Shown piece by piece: positions 25,297 through 33,089 of a DNA stretch of 64,000 nucleotides. Each line of letters begins with the position of its first letter. The first letter of the stretch is position 1. A program made the position numbers and the translations under genes. The notes under the pieces were generated by a model. The model ran no database searches. It was given only the letters and a program-made list of their open reading frames with translations, and had not been told where the DNA came from. The stretch is from a virus, in IMG/VR virus record IMGVR_UViG_3300028569_002417, positions 124,001 through 188,000 of that record. One strand, given 5' to 3'.

Positions 25297-26631
25297 ATGA
25301 ACTTTGAGTCTCTGGCCAAGTTGCTTACAGAAATCGACCACAAGACCCTATTCTTGCGATTTAATCCTGAGGTTCTTGATTTCACAGACAAGGAATCGTC
25401 TTGTGAGCTTCAGTTCTTTATTCCTGATGGTCGAATCTTCAAGATTGAGTTGAAAGATGAGACTATGCCTTTGATTCTAAGCTTCTTGGGTATATCTTTG
25501 TTTGAAAAAGATTGCAAAATATTTACTTGGAATTGGAAGTGTTTTGCTTCTTATGTTTTTGCTAAGAAGAACAAGTTTTATGACATAAAGGCTTCTATTG
25601 TTGATATCAAGATAATTGAGTCATTTAGCGGTATAAAGAAGAATGCTCCTGAAAGTTATGTTGAGGCTTTCAATAGAATAAAGAATTTAGTTTCTTCTGG
25701 TTTGTGGAAGGAAAGTGAGAATATTTACAAGAACATTCATCTTCCTTTGATGACAACAGTTATACCAGCATTGGAGAAGATAGGTATTGTTGATTCTTCT
25801 TTGCATTCTAAGGTTCATGCTTATTACGAGATTGATGGGCAGGACAATGGTCGATTGAAGTGTTTCGGTGCCTTCAAGAATTCTTATGTTCCTCACACAA
25901 TGGGATCTGAACTGAAAGAAGTTTTGAGGCCTGTTGGTTACGATAATTTTTTTATGAGTTTTGACTTTAAGGGGATGGAAGTATTTGTTTTGGCGCATTT
26001 GAGTAAGGATCGAAATTTATTGAGACTTTGCGATCAGGAAGACATATATCTTTCCTTGTATAGGGTTTTAATTGGACAGGAGAAGGAAAAAAATGATAGG
26101 GAATTGGCAAAAAAATGTTTTTTGCCGGTTATATATGGACAGTCAGCCCGATCACTTTCTTTGAGATGTGGTTTGGCGGCTGATGTGGCCGAAAAAGTGG
26201 TGGAACGAATTAGTTCTTTGTTTCCTGCTGCTATTTCATTTGTTGCCGATTGCGAAAGCAAAGTTAAAAAAGATGGATATGCAAAGGATTTCTTCGGTAA
26301 GAGAAGAACAAACTTTGAGGTTGGGAAGGAATACCTTGCCAGAAATTTTGCAGTGCAGTCTCCTGCTGCGACGATATGCCTAGAGAAACTTATCAGTTTA
26401 TATTTTTGTTTGCAAAAACTCAATGAGTCATTGAAAGATAAAGCTGAAATTGCTTATACTGTTCATGACGGATATGTTGTTTATGCCACAAAGGAAAACT
26501 GGAAGCAAGTTTACAAAAAATGTATGGATGCTTTGACTAGTGAATCTGAGTTGTGTCCCGGCCTTAAGCTGAAAGTTTCATGCAAAGGAGGACGCAATCT
26601 AAATGATCTAAAGGTTATAAAAAACGGCTAG
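25297..26631 (+). CDS. Family A DNA polymerase with degenerate exonuclease region
   Basis: A 444-residue protein, far shorter than Pol I. Motif A is 'SFDFKGMEVFVLAHLSKD' (Asp of the metal site), motif B 'RELAKKCFLPVIYGQSARSL' (the O-helix Arg, Lys and Tyr-Gly), and motif C 'YTVHDGYVV' (HD kept, the usual Glu replaced by Gly). The N-terminal ~130 residues resemble a 3'-5' exonuclease fold but lack its acidic residues; no 5' nuclease is present. AGGAG precedes the ATG. T4 itself uses a family B polymerase. A sigma-like gene and the helicase follow. Confidence 0.85.
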   Translation: MNFESLAKLLTEIDHKTLFLRFNPEVLDFTDKESSCELQFFIPDGRIFKIELKDETMPLILSFLGISLFEKDCKIFTWNWKCFASYVFAKKNKFYDIKASIVDIKIIESFSGIKKNAPESYVEAFNRIKNLVSSGLWKESENIYKNIHLPLMTTVIPALEKIGIVDSSLHSKVHAYYEIDGQDNGRLKCFGAFKNSYVPHTMGSELKEVLRPVGYDNFFMSFDFKGMEVFVLAHLSKDRNLLRLCDQEDIYLSLYRVLIGQEKEKNDRELAKKCFLPVIYGQSARSLSLRCGLAADVAEKVVERISSLFPAAISFVADCESKVKKDGYAKDFFGKRRTNFEVGKEYLARNFAVQSPAATICLEKLISLYFCLQKLNESLKDKAEIAYTVHDGYVVYATKENWKQVYKKCMDALTSESELCPGLKLKVSCKGGRNLNDLKVIKNG

Positions 26632-26642
26632 AGGATTAAGAA

Positions 26643-27194
26643 ATGCTTGATATTGTACACAATTTCCCCATTACTGAAGCTGAATTTTTTGATTTGGATA
26701 AGAAGTTTTCAAAGCTTTGCTGGCATGCTGCTCATGAATTGAAGAAAAAGAATACAAACAATAATTTTCTTGATGATGCAGAAGACATCAAACAAGAATT
26801 ACAAATGAGTATGCTTCGTGCTGGAAGTTATTATAAGCGTCAGGTTTATATCGAGAAATGCTTTGAAATTGCCAAGAATTATGTGAGTGATCAATTCATC
26901 ATGAAGGTTCTTAAAGAGCTTGAGAATCTTTGGAGCAATAGAACCAGACATGGTGCAAATAGGCAGAAGTATGGTCATTTCCAAGAAAAGATACTTGACA
27001 GAATAATTAACAAGTTTGTGCCTAAAGAACATAGGCCTAAGAAGGATGCTCCTTTGAAGATTGACAGTAAGTTTACAACATATTGCAAGGCAATTGTGTG
27101 GAACGGTCAGAAGAGCATGGGCAAAAAGATTACCCGTGAAAAATCGATTCGTAGCGGTATGGTTTCACTAAGCGAGTTTGATTTCTTACATTGA
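26643..27194 (+). CDS. Putative sigma-like transcription factor (gp55-like?)
   Basis: A 183-residue basic protein. 'FLDDAEDIKQELQMSMLRA' is laid out like sigma region 2.1-2.2 ('D.eDl.QE...gl.rA'), and 'DSKFTTYCKAIVWNGQKSM' followed by a basic helix resembles the 2.3-2.4 segment ('F.tYa...i...i'). T4 gp55, the late sigma subunit, has a similar minimal region 2. This is pattern recognition only; another helical DNA-binding protein is possible. The gene lies 11 nt after the polymerase. Confidence 0.4.
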   Translation: MLDIVHNFPITEAEFFDLDKKFSKLCWHAAHELKKKNTNNNFLDDAEDIKQELQMSMLRAGSYYKRQVYIEKCFEIAKNYVSDQFIMKVLKELENLWSNRTRHGANRQKYGHFQEKILDRIINKFVPKEHRPKKDAPLKIDSKFTTYCKAIVWNGQKSMGKKITREKSIRSGMVSLSEFDFLH

Positions 27195-27206
27195 GATTAA
27201 TATAAT
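27178..27206 (+). promoter_or_regulatory. Sigma70-like promoter of the small RNA
   Basis: TTGATT (27178-27183), a 17-nt spacer and a perfect TATAAT (27201-27206). The predicted start falls at 27212-27213, exactly the first base of the long closing stem. Confidence 0.6.
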
Positions 27207-27211
27207 ATCTT

Positions 27212-27317
27212 GAGCAGCATAGTTCGCCGTCCTGACCATATTTTATAAAATACATTTAATTAATTTACATAGTCCGATCTAATGGCTGAGTTTAACGGCG
27301 TGCTGCTCATTTTTTTC
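27212..27317 (+). ncRNA. Small RNA (~105 nt) with 5'/3' closing stem and T-tract
   Basis: GAGCAGCA (27212-27219) pairs with TGCTGCTC (27301-27308), and CGCCGT (27225-27230) with ACGGCG (27295-27300), with a 5-nt bulge on the 5' side. Seven T residues follow at 27310-27316. A promoter ends 5 nt upstream, so the whole unit is promoter, closed RNA and intrinsic terminator. The AT-rich interior contains the palindrome TATTTTATAAAATA. It lies between the sigma-like gene and the replicative helicase. Confidence 0.65.
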
Positions 27318-27378
27318 AAATCAATCTGGATCATTCCATATTTTGTGCTATTCTGGTGTGAGCCTATAGGAATCATAG

Positions 27379-28908
27379 ATGCGTGAACTCACACCAGAAG
27401 AACAAGCCCAACTTGAGTCAATGACTGACCCAGAGGTGGTCAAATCAAAGTTTGCATGGGACGATACTTTTCAGCGCAGACTCTTAGCAATGCTTTTAAC
27501 TGATGATTACATGCTTATTCAGTCGATGGATAAAATAAAGCCAGAATATTTCAGCAATGAATCTCATATTCTTATTTGTCGAATTCTTTTGACTTATTTT
27601 ACCAAAGAAAAATTTAGACCTAAAGATTGGATCATATCTCAAGAACTTACCAATCTTCTAAAGGATCGTGATCGCACAATTCAGTTGCATTATCAGGCCG
27701 AACTCAAAAGCATATATGACTATTACGTTCCGGGAGTTGATTCCCGTGAATACTTGATCGACAAAGTAACATATTTCGCTAAAGTTCAAGCTGTAAAGCT
27801 TGCTTTCCATTCTAGTTTGGAAAAAATGCAAGAAGCTCCTGAGGATGAAAAGACATGGAGTTTTGTTTACGAAAAAATGCGTGAAGCAATGCTTATCGAC
27901 AGGAGCTACGAACCCGGTCTTGAATACTTCATGAACATTGATGAAATGTTTCGTCGTATGGACGATGTATTTGTCGGTAAAGACAGATTCACATCAGGTT
28001 TCCCAGCAATTGATAATGCTTTAACTGGTGGTGGATTATTTGCTGGTCAGATAGCAAGTTGGATTGGTTTGCCGGGAACTGGTAAATCATTAGCCTTAGT
28101 AAAGGCGGCTGTTGAAAATGTACTCTTGGGCCATAAGGTTCTTTATATCACGTTGGAAATGGATGAACTTGGCATTGTGCAGCGTTTTACAAGTCAGTTC
28201 GCAAAGAAGGACATCAATAATCTTCGTGACATGAAAGATGAAATCAAAGCAACTATCGAAGAATTCAAGAAGGACAAGGCAGATCCTAACCTTTTGCATG
28301 TCAAGCAGTTTCCCGGTGGTCAGATTGATGTTAACGGCATAAGAGCCTACATGGCTCAGTTGGAGCTAAGAGGATGGAAACCTAATGTTTTAATTGTTGA
28401 CTATGTTGGTGAAATGAAAGACGATCCATCAGTTAAAAAATATGAAAGTGCCTATCGTATTTTGCGTGATCTTCGTGGTTATGGAGTTGAAAAAGGTCAC
28501 TGCACTTTCACATGCGTTCAGCCAAATCAAACAGCCGCAAAGCTTGAAATTGGACAATTTATTGATGAGTCTAATATCGGCACAAGCTTTGATCAGTTCA
28601 AGCCTCTTGATGCTTTTTGGTCAATTAATCAGCAGGTTTTGGAGAAGGATGCTGAAGTTGGAAGGGTTTTTGTCATTAAGCATAGGAATGGTAGATCAAG
28701 GTTCGCATTCAAGATTGGCTTTGATTATAAGATTGGTACTCTTGATATGTTTGAAATATCGAAGGATACATATCGTGAAAGAATGAACTTGGTTCAAGAA
28801 AAGAAAGCTGAAGAAGTTACTATGGACAATGTAGGCGATGCTCCTTCGGGTAAGAGGCAGCGCAGTAAAAAGGGATTTGTTCCAGAAGAAGACACCTACG
28901 AGGCATAA
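27379..28908 (+). CDS. Replicative DNA helicase, DnaB/gp41-like
   Basis: A 509-residue protein with an N-terminal helical domain (about 1-170), then a RecA-type core: 'TSGFPAIDNALTGGGLFAGQ', Walker A 'GLPGTGKS' (230-237), 'VLYITLEMDE' and Walker B 'NVLIVDYVGEM', 'FTCVQPNQTA' and 'VIKHRNGRSRFAF'. This matches SF4 hexameric helicases (T4 gp41, DnaB), which unwind the lagging-strand template 5'-3'. It follows the small RNA terminator, so it probably has a separate transcript. Confidence 0.88.
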   Translation: MRELTPEEQAQLESMTDPEVVKSKFAWDDTFQRRLLAMLLTDDYMLIQSMDKIKPEYFSNESHILICRILLTYFTKEKFRPKDWIISQELTNLLKDRDRTIQLHYQAELKSIYDYYVPGVDSREYLIDKVTYFAKVQAVKLAFHSSLEKMQEAPEDEKTWSFVYEKMREAMLIDRSYEPGLEYFMNIDEMFRRMDDVFVGKDRFTSGFPAIDNALTGGGLFAGQIASWIGLPGTGKSLALVKAAVENVLLGHKVLYITLEMDELGIVQRFTSQFAKKDINNLRDMKDEIKATIEEFKKDKADPNLLHVKQFPGGQIDVNGIRAYMAQLELRGWKPNVLIVDYVGEMKDDPSVKKYESAYRILRDLRGYGVEKGHCTFTCVQPNQTAAKLEIGQFIDESNIGTSFDQFKPLDAFWSINQQVLEKDAEVGRVFVIKHRNGRSRFAFKIGFDYKIGTLDMFEISKDTYRERMNLVQEKKAEEVTMDNVGDAPSGKRQRSKKGFVPEEDTYEA

Positions 28909-28910
28909 AA

Positions 28911-29084
28911 ATGGCTAAATATAAAGTTTTTGAAAATGTTCTGAATGAATATGTCAATCATCCAACTCAAGTTTTGGTTGACGAAGTTGAGGCTAATTCC
29001 CCAGAAGAAGCGGCTAATATTATCCGTATGATCCACCCAAATAAAGGTTCACTGACAATCAATGGTCAGCAATTCGAGGGATAA
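28911..29084 (+). CDS. Small acidic protein after the helicase (57 aa)
   Basis: ATG at 28911, two bases after the helicase stop, to TAA at 29082-29084. The product MAKYKVFENVLNEYVNHP continues into a PEEAANIIRM helix and a C-terminal NGQQFEG. It has clean protein-like composition and fills the gap to the next gene. Not recognised; possible helicase-associated factor by position only. Confidence 0.6.
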   Translation: MAKYKVFENVLNEYVNHPTQVLVDEVEANSPEEAANIIRMIHPNKGSLTINGQQFEG

Positions 29085-29086
29085 TC

Positions 29087-29821
29087 GTGAGAAATTTTGA
29101 AAAATCCATTTTCTCGCAAAGAGGACAAGATGGAATCAATGAGATCTTGGTTCATAGAATTTACAGTGACCCAAGATCTCATTTTTTTGTCGAAATAGGA
29201 ACTCAGGATGGAGGAGAATGCAATACACGATATTTTCGTGAAGCATATGGATGGAATGGATTGTTGATTGATGGAGAATATGAAAATCCTAAAATTAATT
29301 TACATAAACATTTTATAACTGTAGAAAACATCGTTGGTATATTGCAGAAATACAATGTTCAACGTGATTTTCAGTTGTTGTCTTTAGACATTGATCAAAA
29401 CACATTTTATATTCTTAAAAAAATCATGACATCTTTCAGGCCTGATATAATTGATGTTGAATACAATTCAACTCATAGTCCAGATGAAGACAAAGTTGTT
29501 TTTTATTATGATCATTCTAAGTGGGATAAAACAAATTATTTTGGTGGATCACTTTTAAGTTTTTATAATATGTTGAAACCATTAGGTTATTCGTTGGTTT
29601 ACACAGAAGTGACTGGAACAGATGCTTTTTTCGTCAAGAACGAAATAATCAGTAAGAAAAATTTATATTTTGAAAATATAAACGATGTTGCTAAAATCTA
29701 TAATAGTCCAAAATATGGACTTGGTCCTGATGGAGGTCATCCTCCAGATCAATTTGATCGTAGTTATTTTACCGCTGATCAGGCTTGTTTTTTTATTGGA
29801 GAATCATTATATGGCCAGTGA
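29087..29821 (+). CDS. FkbM-like methyltransferase-fold protein
   Basis: The start is GTG at 29087 with GAGGG about 8 nt upstream. The 244-residue protein has 'FFVEIGTQDGGECNTRYF' (SAM motif I of FkbM-type proteins, which typically read 'vDiGa.dG..s..l'), 'WNGLLIDGEY' (motif II) and 'FQLLSLDID', then 'DIIDVEYNST'. FkbM-type enzymes O-methylate sugars and other small molecules. It sits alone among replication genes. Confidence 0.65.
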   Translation: MRNFEKSIFSQRGQDGINEILVHRIYSDPRSHFFVEIGTQDGGECNTRYFREAYGWNGLLIDGEYENPKINLHKHFITVENIVGILQKYNVQRDFQLLSLDIDQNTFYILKKIMTSFRPDIIDVEYNSTHSPDEDKVVFYYDHSKWDKTNYFGGSLLSFYNMLKPLGYSLVYTEVTGTDAFFVKNEIISKKNLYFENINDVAKIYNSPKYGLGPDGGHPPDQFDRSYFTADQACFFIGESLYGQ

Positions 29822-30299
29822 TGCACCTTTGGAAAAAGTTCGAGTAACAGTTCAGGGTAAAGAGATCATTCTCGACCCTGATAACATGAAATATAATGAA
29901 AATAATCTCCCAGAATATATGAGTAAAGAATATGGATGGGTTGATTATTTGGGCAAACAACTGGAATATGCTCAGAAAGAATTATTGATTGCAGAAGTTG
30001 ATTCGGAAGCGATTTATAGTTTGAGATTCATTGAGTCAAAAGACGCTGGAAATTCAGATAATTATGCCAAGGCTTATTCAACAGCAAATGTTGATGTTGT
30101 TGCTGCAAAAAGACATGTTATCGATAGGAAAGAAGTTGTCGGGCATATTAAGGCTCATTTGAAAGCATGGGATAAGAATCATGAAAATGTACAAAATAGA
30201 GGTCATTCTTTAAGACAAGAAATGAAAGTTCTTAATCGTGATATTTATGATACTGATTCATCTAAAAATTCTTGTACATTTGAGGATTATCTGAAATAA
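29811..30299 (+). CDS. Possible UvsY-like recombination mediator
   Basis: The ATG at 29811 overlaps the end of the FkbM-like gene. The 162-residue protein resembles T4 UvsY in layout: an N-terminal 'YMSKEYGWVDYLGKQLEYA' helix, a long central helix, and a C-terminal 'VVGHIKAHLKAWDKNHENVQ' plus 'NRGHSLRQEMKVLNRD', which recalls the UvsY C-terminal 'SRGFAIKHIQDM'. UvsY loads UvsX onto gp32-coated ssDNA; both partners are present in this window. Similarity judged by eye. Confidence 0.45.
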   Translation: MASDAPLEKVRVTVQGKEIILDPDNMKYNENNLPEYMSKEYGWVDYLGKQLEYAQKELLIAEVDSEAIYSLRFIESKDAGNSDNYAKAYSTANVDVVAAKRHVIDRKEVVGHIKAHLKAWDKNHENVQNRGHSLRQEMKVLNRDIYDTDSSKNSCTFEDYLK

Positions 30300-30301
30300 G
30301 A

Positions 30302-30330
30302 TTGACATTTATTATTTTTTTTTGTAAAAT
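30302..30330 (+). promoter_or_regulatory. Sigma70-like promoter before the acetyltransferase
   Basis: TTGACA (30302-30307), 17-nt spacer, TAAAAT (30325-30330), about 26 nt before the ATG at 30356. Confidence 0.6.
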
Positions 30331-30355
30331 AACTTCAGGCAAAAGGAGACAAGGA

Positions 30356-30880
30356 ATGTCAGAGTCGATTATGCGCTGGATGCGTCAAAGTGATATGCCT
30401 GAAATTGTTAAAATTGAAAACCAGTGTTTCCCCCATCCTTGGGATCGTGATGATTTTGATATTTGTCTTAAAAAGAAAGATCACATTGGAGTGGTCTTAA
30501 CCATAGACAAGAAAATTGTCGGCTATATGATTTTTAACTTTAATAAGAGTTCTTATAACATATTAAGCATAGCTGTTGACCCAAATCATTATAAAAATGG
30601 ATTTGGACGAAGAATGATAGAATACTTGAAGACAAAGATAAGGTCTTCAGCAGAAGGTCCAAAAGATAAGATTCATTTAATTGTTAGTGATCAGAATCTT
30701 AATTGTCACAATTTTTTGAAAGCTTTGAAATTTAAGGCCATTAGAATTCATAAGAGATATTTTGGACCAGAACATGATGCTTATGAATTTTTCCTTGACA
30801 TGAATGAGAATAAAGTCGAAGTCAAGAAAGTAAAAAATAGGAAACCAAGGAAAATAAAAGATGGCGACAGATTGGAATAA
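30356..30880 (+). CDS. GNAT-family N-acetyltransferase (RimI-like)
   Basis: The ATG at 30356 has AAAGGAG about 10 nt upstream; the longer frame starts within the promoter. The 174-residue protein has 'MRQSDMPEIVKIENQCFPHPW', read in two parts as the GNAT N-terminal helix (DMPEIVKIENQ and CFPHPW), then 'VGYMIFN', 'NILSIAVDPNHYKNGFGRRM' (acetyl-CoA-binding Q/RxxGxG/A) and 'NFLKALKFKAIRIHKRYF'. The C-terminus is Lys-rich. RimI-type enzymes acetylate protein N-termini; target unknown. Confidence 0.8.
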   Translation: MSESIMRWMRQSDMPEIVKIENQCFPHPWDRDDFDICLKKKDHIGVVLTIDKKIVGYMIFNFNKSSYNILSIAVDPNHYKNGFGRRMIEYLKTKIRSSAEGPKDKIHLIVSDQNLNCHNFLKALKFKAIRIHKRYFGPEHDAYEFFLDMNENKVEVKKVKNRKPRKIKDGDRLE

Positions 30881-31289
30881 ATGGTTTCTTGGTCTTGCTG
30901 AATATGTTTCAACTGCATCAAAAGACCCTTCAACAAAAGTCGGTGCTGTGATAGTTGACGATGAACGCCGTGTGGTATCACTTGGATACAACGGTCTTCC
31001 TCGTGGAGTAGACGACACAGAAGAAAGACTTAACAATCGTGACCTTAAATATCGCATCATTGTTCATGCTGAGAGGAACAGCTTGTTGTTTGCAAGAGGT
31101 TCCGTTAAAGGATGTACAATTTACACATATCCCATGATGCCATGTGCTGTGTGTGCTTCTATGATTATTCAATCTGGAATTAAAAGGGTTGTTGCTCCAA
31201 GAAGCGATAACCCTCGTTGGCAGTCTGACATAGAACTTTCAATGCAGTTGTTTGGAGAGGCAGGAGTGGAAGTTGAATTTGTTGATTAA
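30861..31289 (+). CDS. dCMP deaminase
   Basis: A 142-residue zinc deaminase with catalytic HAE (69-71) in 'IIVHAERNSLL' and the second zinc motif PCAVC (94-98). The 'DPSTKVGAVIVDDE' and 'GYNGLPRGV' segments are typical of phage and ComE-type dCMP deaminases. It converts dCMP to dUMP, feeding ThyX (51355) and the dNMP kinase (47184). The allosteric insert of T4 Cd is not evident. The gene overlaps the acetyltransferase end by 20 nt. Confidence 0.9.
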   Translation: MATDWNKWFLGLAEYVSTASKDPSTKVGAVIVDDERRVVSLGYNGLPRGVDDTEERLNNRDLKYRIIVHAERNSLLFARGSVKGCTIYTYPMMPCAVCASMIIQSGIKRVVAPRSDNPRWQSDIELSMQLFGEAGVEVEFVD

Positions 31290-31879
31290 GAAGACCAAAT
31301 ATTGATCTGTTTTTCAAATTTACATATTTGCTTTTTATAAAATAAATCAACTCTTTTTTTCAGTTGAGATTCCCAATCTTCTTGACATTCTGAAGTAAGA
31401 AGAAATTTCTTGTTTTTATCTTTTATTTGAAGTTGTCCATATCCAAGAGCTCCAATTGTGAGATTATTCCAGTCTAATTCACAAATATTAAAAACCTTTA
31501 CATCTAAAATTTCCACTAAATCTTTATTTCTTTTGTAATCAACAAAAATATAATTTAAGCTTTGGTTTTTGTTTTGGAAAAACTTTTTGAGTCTTTTTAC
31601 CGATATAAGGTTTGGCATCGAAAATCCAGCTTTTTCTTGGACATGATGTGTCTTGACATCGTAGAAAACATATTTTTTTTCAAATGGAATTATAAAGTCT
31701 TCTATTGATCTTTTGCTTTTGGCGGGGGAGAATCGTTCTTTGAATTGATATTCAACTATTTTAGAGCAAAGATTTTCTATCTTATCTCCTACAGCACGAT
31801 GAGAAAAAGTCTCGTCAATTGTGAAATTTTTGAGATTTTCAGCGATTATATTTTTTATTTCTAAATTCAAAATCATCAA
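31286..31879 (-). CDS. Putative PD-(D/E)XK nuclease
   Basis: A 197-residue protein. 'SIEDFIIPFEKKYVFYDVKTHHV' in the centre offers an acidic residue followed by a D-x-K pair on adjacent strands (IEDFI and FYDVKTH), the core of PD-(D/E)XK nucleases, then 'NLISVKRLKKFF' and 'NYIFVDYKR'. No cognate DNA methyltransferase is adjacent, so host-DNA degradation or repair is more likely than restriction-modification. It overlaps the GT9-like gene by 4 nt. Moderate confidence. Confidence 0.5.
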   Translation of the reverse strand: MMILNLEIKNIIAENLKNFTIDETFSHRAVGDKIENLCSKIVEYQFKERFSPAKSKRSIEDFIIPFEKKYVFYDVKTHHVQEKAGFSMPNLISVKRLKKFFQNKNQSLNYIFVDYKRNKDLVEILDVKVFNICELDWNNLTIGALGYGQLQIKDKNKKFLLTSECQEDWESQLKKRVDLFYKKQICKFEKQINIWSS

Positions 31880-32883
31880 ATGATCTCTTCTTTTATCAAT
31901 TCTAAATTTGTAGATGAAATAAGTCCAGCGATAGGATATTTTCTTATGAGATTTTCAAAACCTTGAATAATTTGATCAGATTTAAGTTCTGTGATGCAAG
32001 GTTTTTGCATCTCTTTGCTTTTTGGGCAAACAATGCAAAGATAACATGGTCCGCATTCCCAATCGCCGTTATCACGATGTTTTTGCACAAGCTCAAAATC
32101 GTAATGTCTACCGTAAACCTTTCCATCAGTGAAAGAAAAAACACCAACTAGAGGTTTTTTTAACGCACCAGCAAGATGAAATGTTCCAGTATCAATTGAT
32201 ATTACATAATCTGCCGCTGCAACTAGCCCTTTCCAAGATTCAGGTTCAATTTTTATAAATTGTGGAATATTTATGCTTGTAAAAATTTCAAGAGGTTCAT
32301 TGTGAATGGTATAAACAAAAAATCCTTTATCACATAGTTTTTTGCATACTTCATATATTTGTGTGTCTGTTAAGCTTTTTGATTGTCCAAACATACATTT
32401 GGTTGATTTGGCCGCAACTAAAACCATTGGAAGCTTTTTAGTGTTTATTTCATATAATTTTTCAATATAAAATTCTTTTTCTTTGCATTCCATGAAGCAG
32501 TTATGGTTTGAAAGCTTAACACCACAATGATTGGCCCAGATATCGCTACGGTGAATGGTGTTTTTACCTCCCATTTTACTTTCATGCACACGACACACTG
32601 TCGTTATGTCATATGATGCTCCATATGTTCTTTCATTGATTTCTTCTATTGCCACTGTTTTTGCATAAGGATGATCTTTAGCAAATTCTAAATATGTTCT
32701 AGGACAGGCATATGTTAAATTAATTTCAGGCATTACCTTATGAAAATCTTCAAACATCATTCTTTGCATAATGATGTCGCCATATCCACCTGCTTTTCTC
32801 TTGATGAGGACTTTATTCCTTCTGAGAAAATGTTCTTTTATCGTGATTGGACAAATAGTTTTTTTCTTAACGTAAGGAAACAT
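31876..32883 (-). CDS. Glycosyltransferase family 9-like (heptosyltransferase type)
   Basis: A 335-residue GT-B protein. 'KVLIKRKAGGYGDIIMQRMM' (Gly-rich acceptor-side loop) and 'DYVISIDTGTFHLAGALKKP' (the family's 'DTG..HlAaalg.P') are diagnostic of GT9, followed by 'VGVFSFTDG' and a Cys-rich segment 'WECGPCYLCIVCPKSKEMQ' found in several heptosyltransferases. With the HldE-like gene at 52357, an ADP-heptose or related donor is plausible. Confidence 0.8.
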   Translation of the reverse strand: MFPYVKKKTICPITIKEHFLRRNKVLIKRKAGGYGDIIMQRMMFEDFHKVMPEINLTYACPRTYLEFAKDHPYAKTVAIEEINERTYGASYDITTVCRVHESKMGGKNTIHRSDIWANHCGVKLSNHNCFMECKEKEFYIEKLYEINTKKLPMVLVAAKSTKCMFGQSKSLTDTQIYEVCKKLCDKGFFVYTIHNEPLEIFTSINIPQFIKIEPESWKGLVAAADYVISIDTGTFHLAGALKKPLVGVFSFTDGKVYGRHYDFELVQKHRDNGDWECGPCYLCIVCPKSKEMQKPCITELKSDQIIQGFENLIRKYPIAGLISSTNLELIKEEII

Positions 32884-33057
32884 ATATATCTTGTCTCTTT
32901 TTTACTACCTCAGTATTACAATTATACAAGTTCCAGCTGTCTGCATGGATGTTTGATCTTTATGTAATGCTTGAAACCCTAATGCAGGAAAAGGATGCTT
33001 CAAGGCACTTTTCAAAGGTAATTCAACTAAGTTTAATTGAAAACTTGAAATTGAGAC

Positions 33058-33089
33058 AGAGAGGTTAACCTTGTTGGTTCAACCTCTCT
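33058..33089 (-). terminator. Stem-loop at the end of glf
   Basis: AGAGAGGTT (33058-33066) pairs with AACCTCTCT (33081-33089), with an inner AACC/GGTT. It overlaps the glf stop codon. The minus-strand sequence beyond is only moderately T-rich. The remaining ~170 nt up to 32884 hold no gene I can support; a minus-strand TATAAT (32926-32921) may belong to the GT9-like gene. Confidence 0.5.

Noticed and set aside
31286-31879. Restriction-modification system
   Set aside because: No DNA methyltransferase motif set (DPPY/FGG or cytosine type) is adjacent; only a nuclease-like protein is seen.
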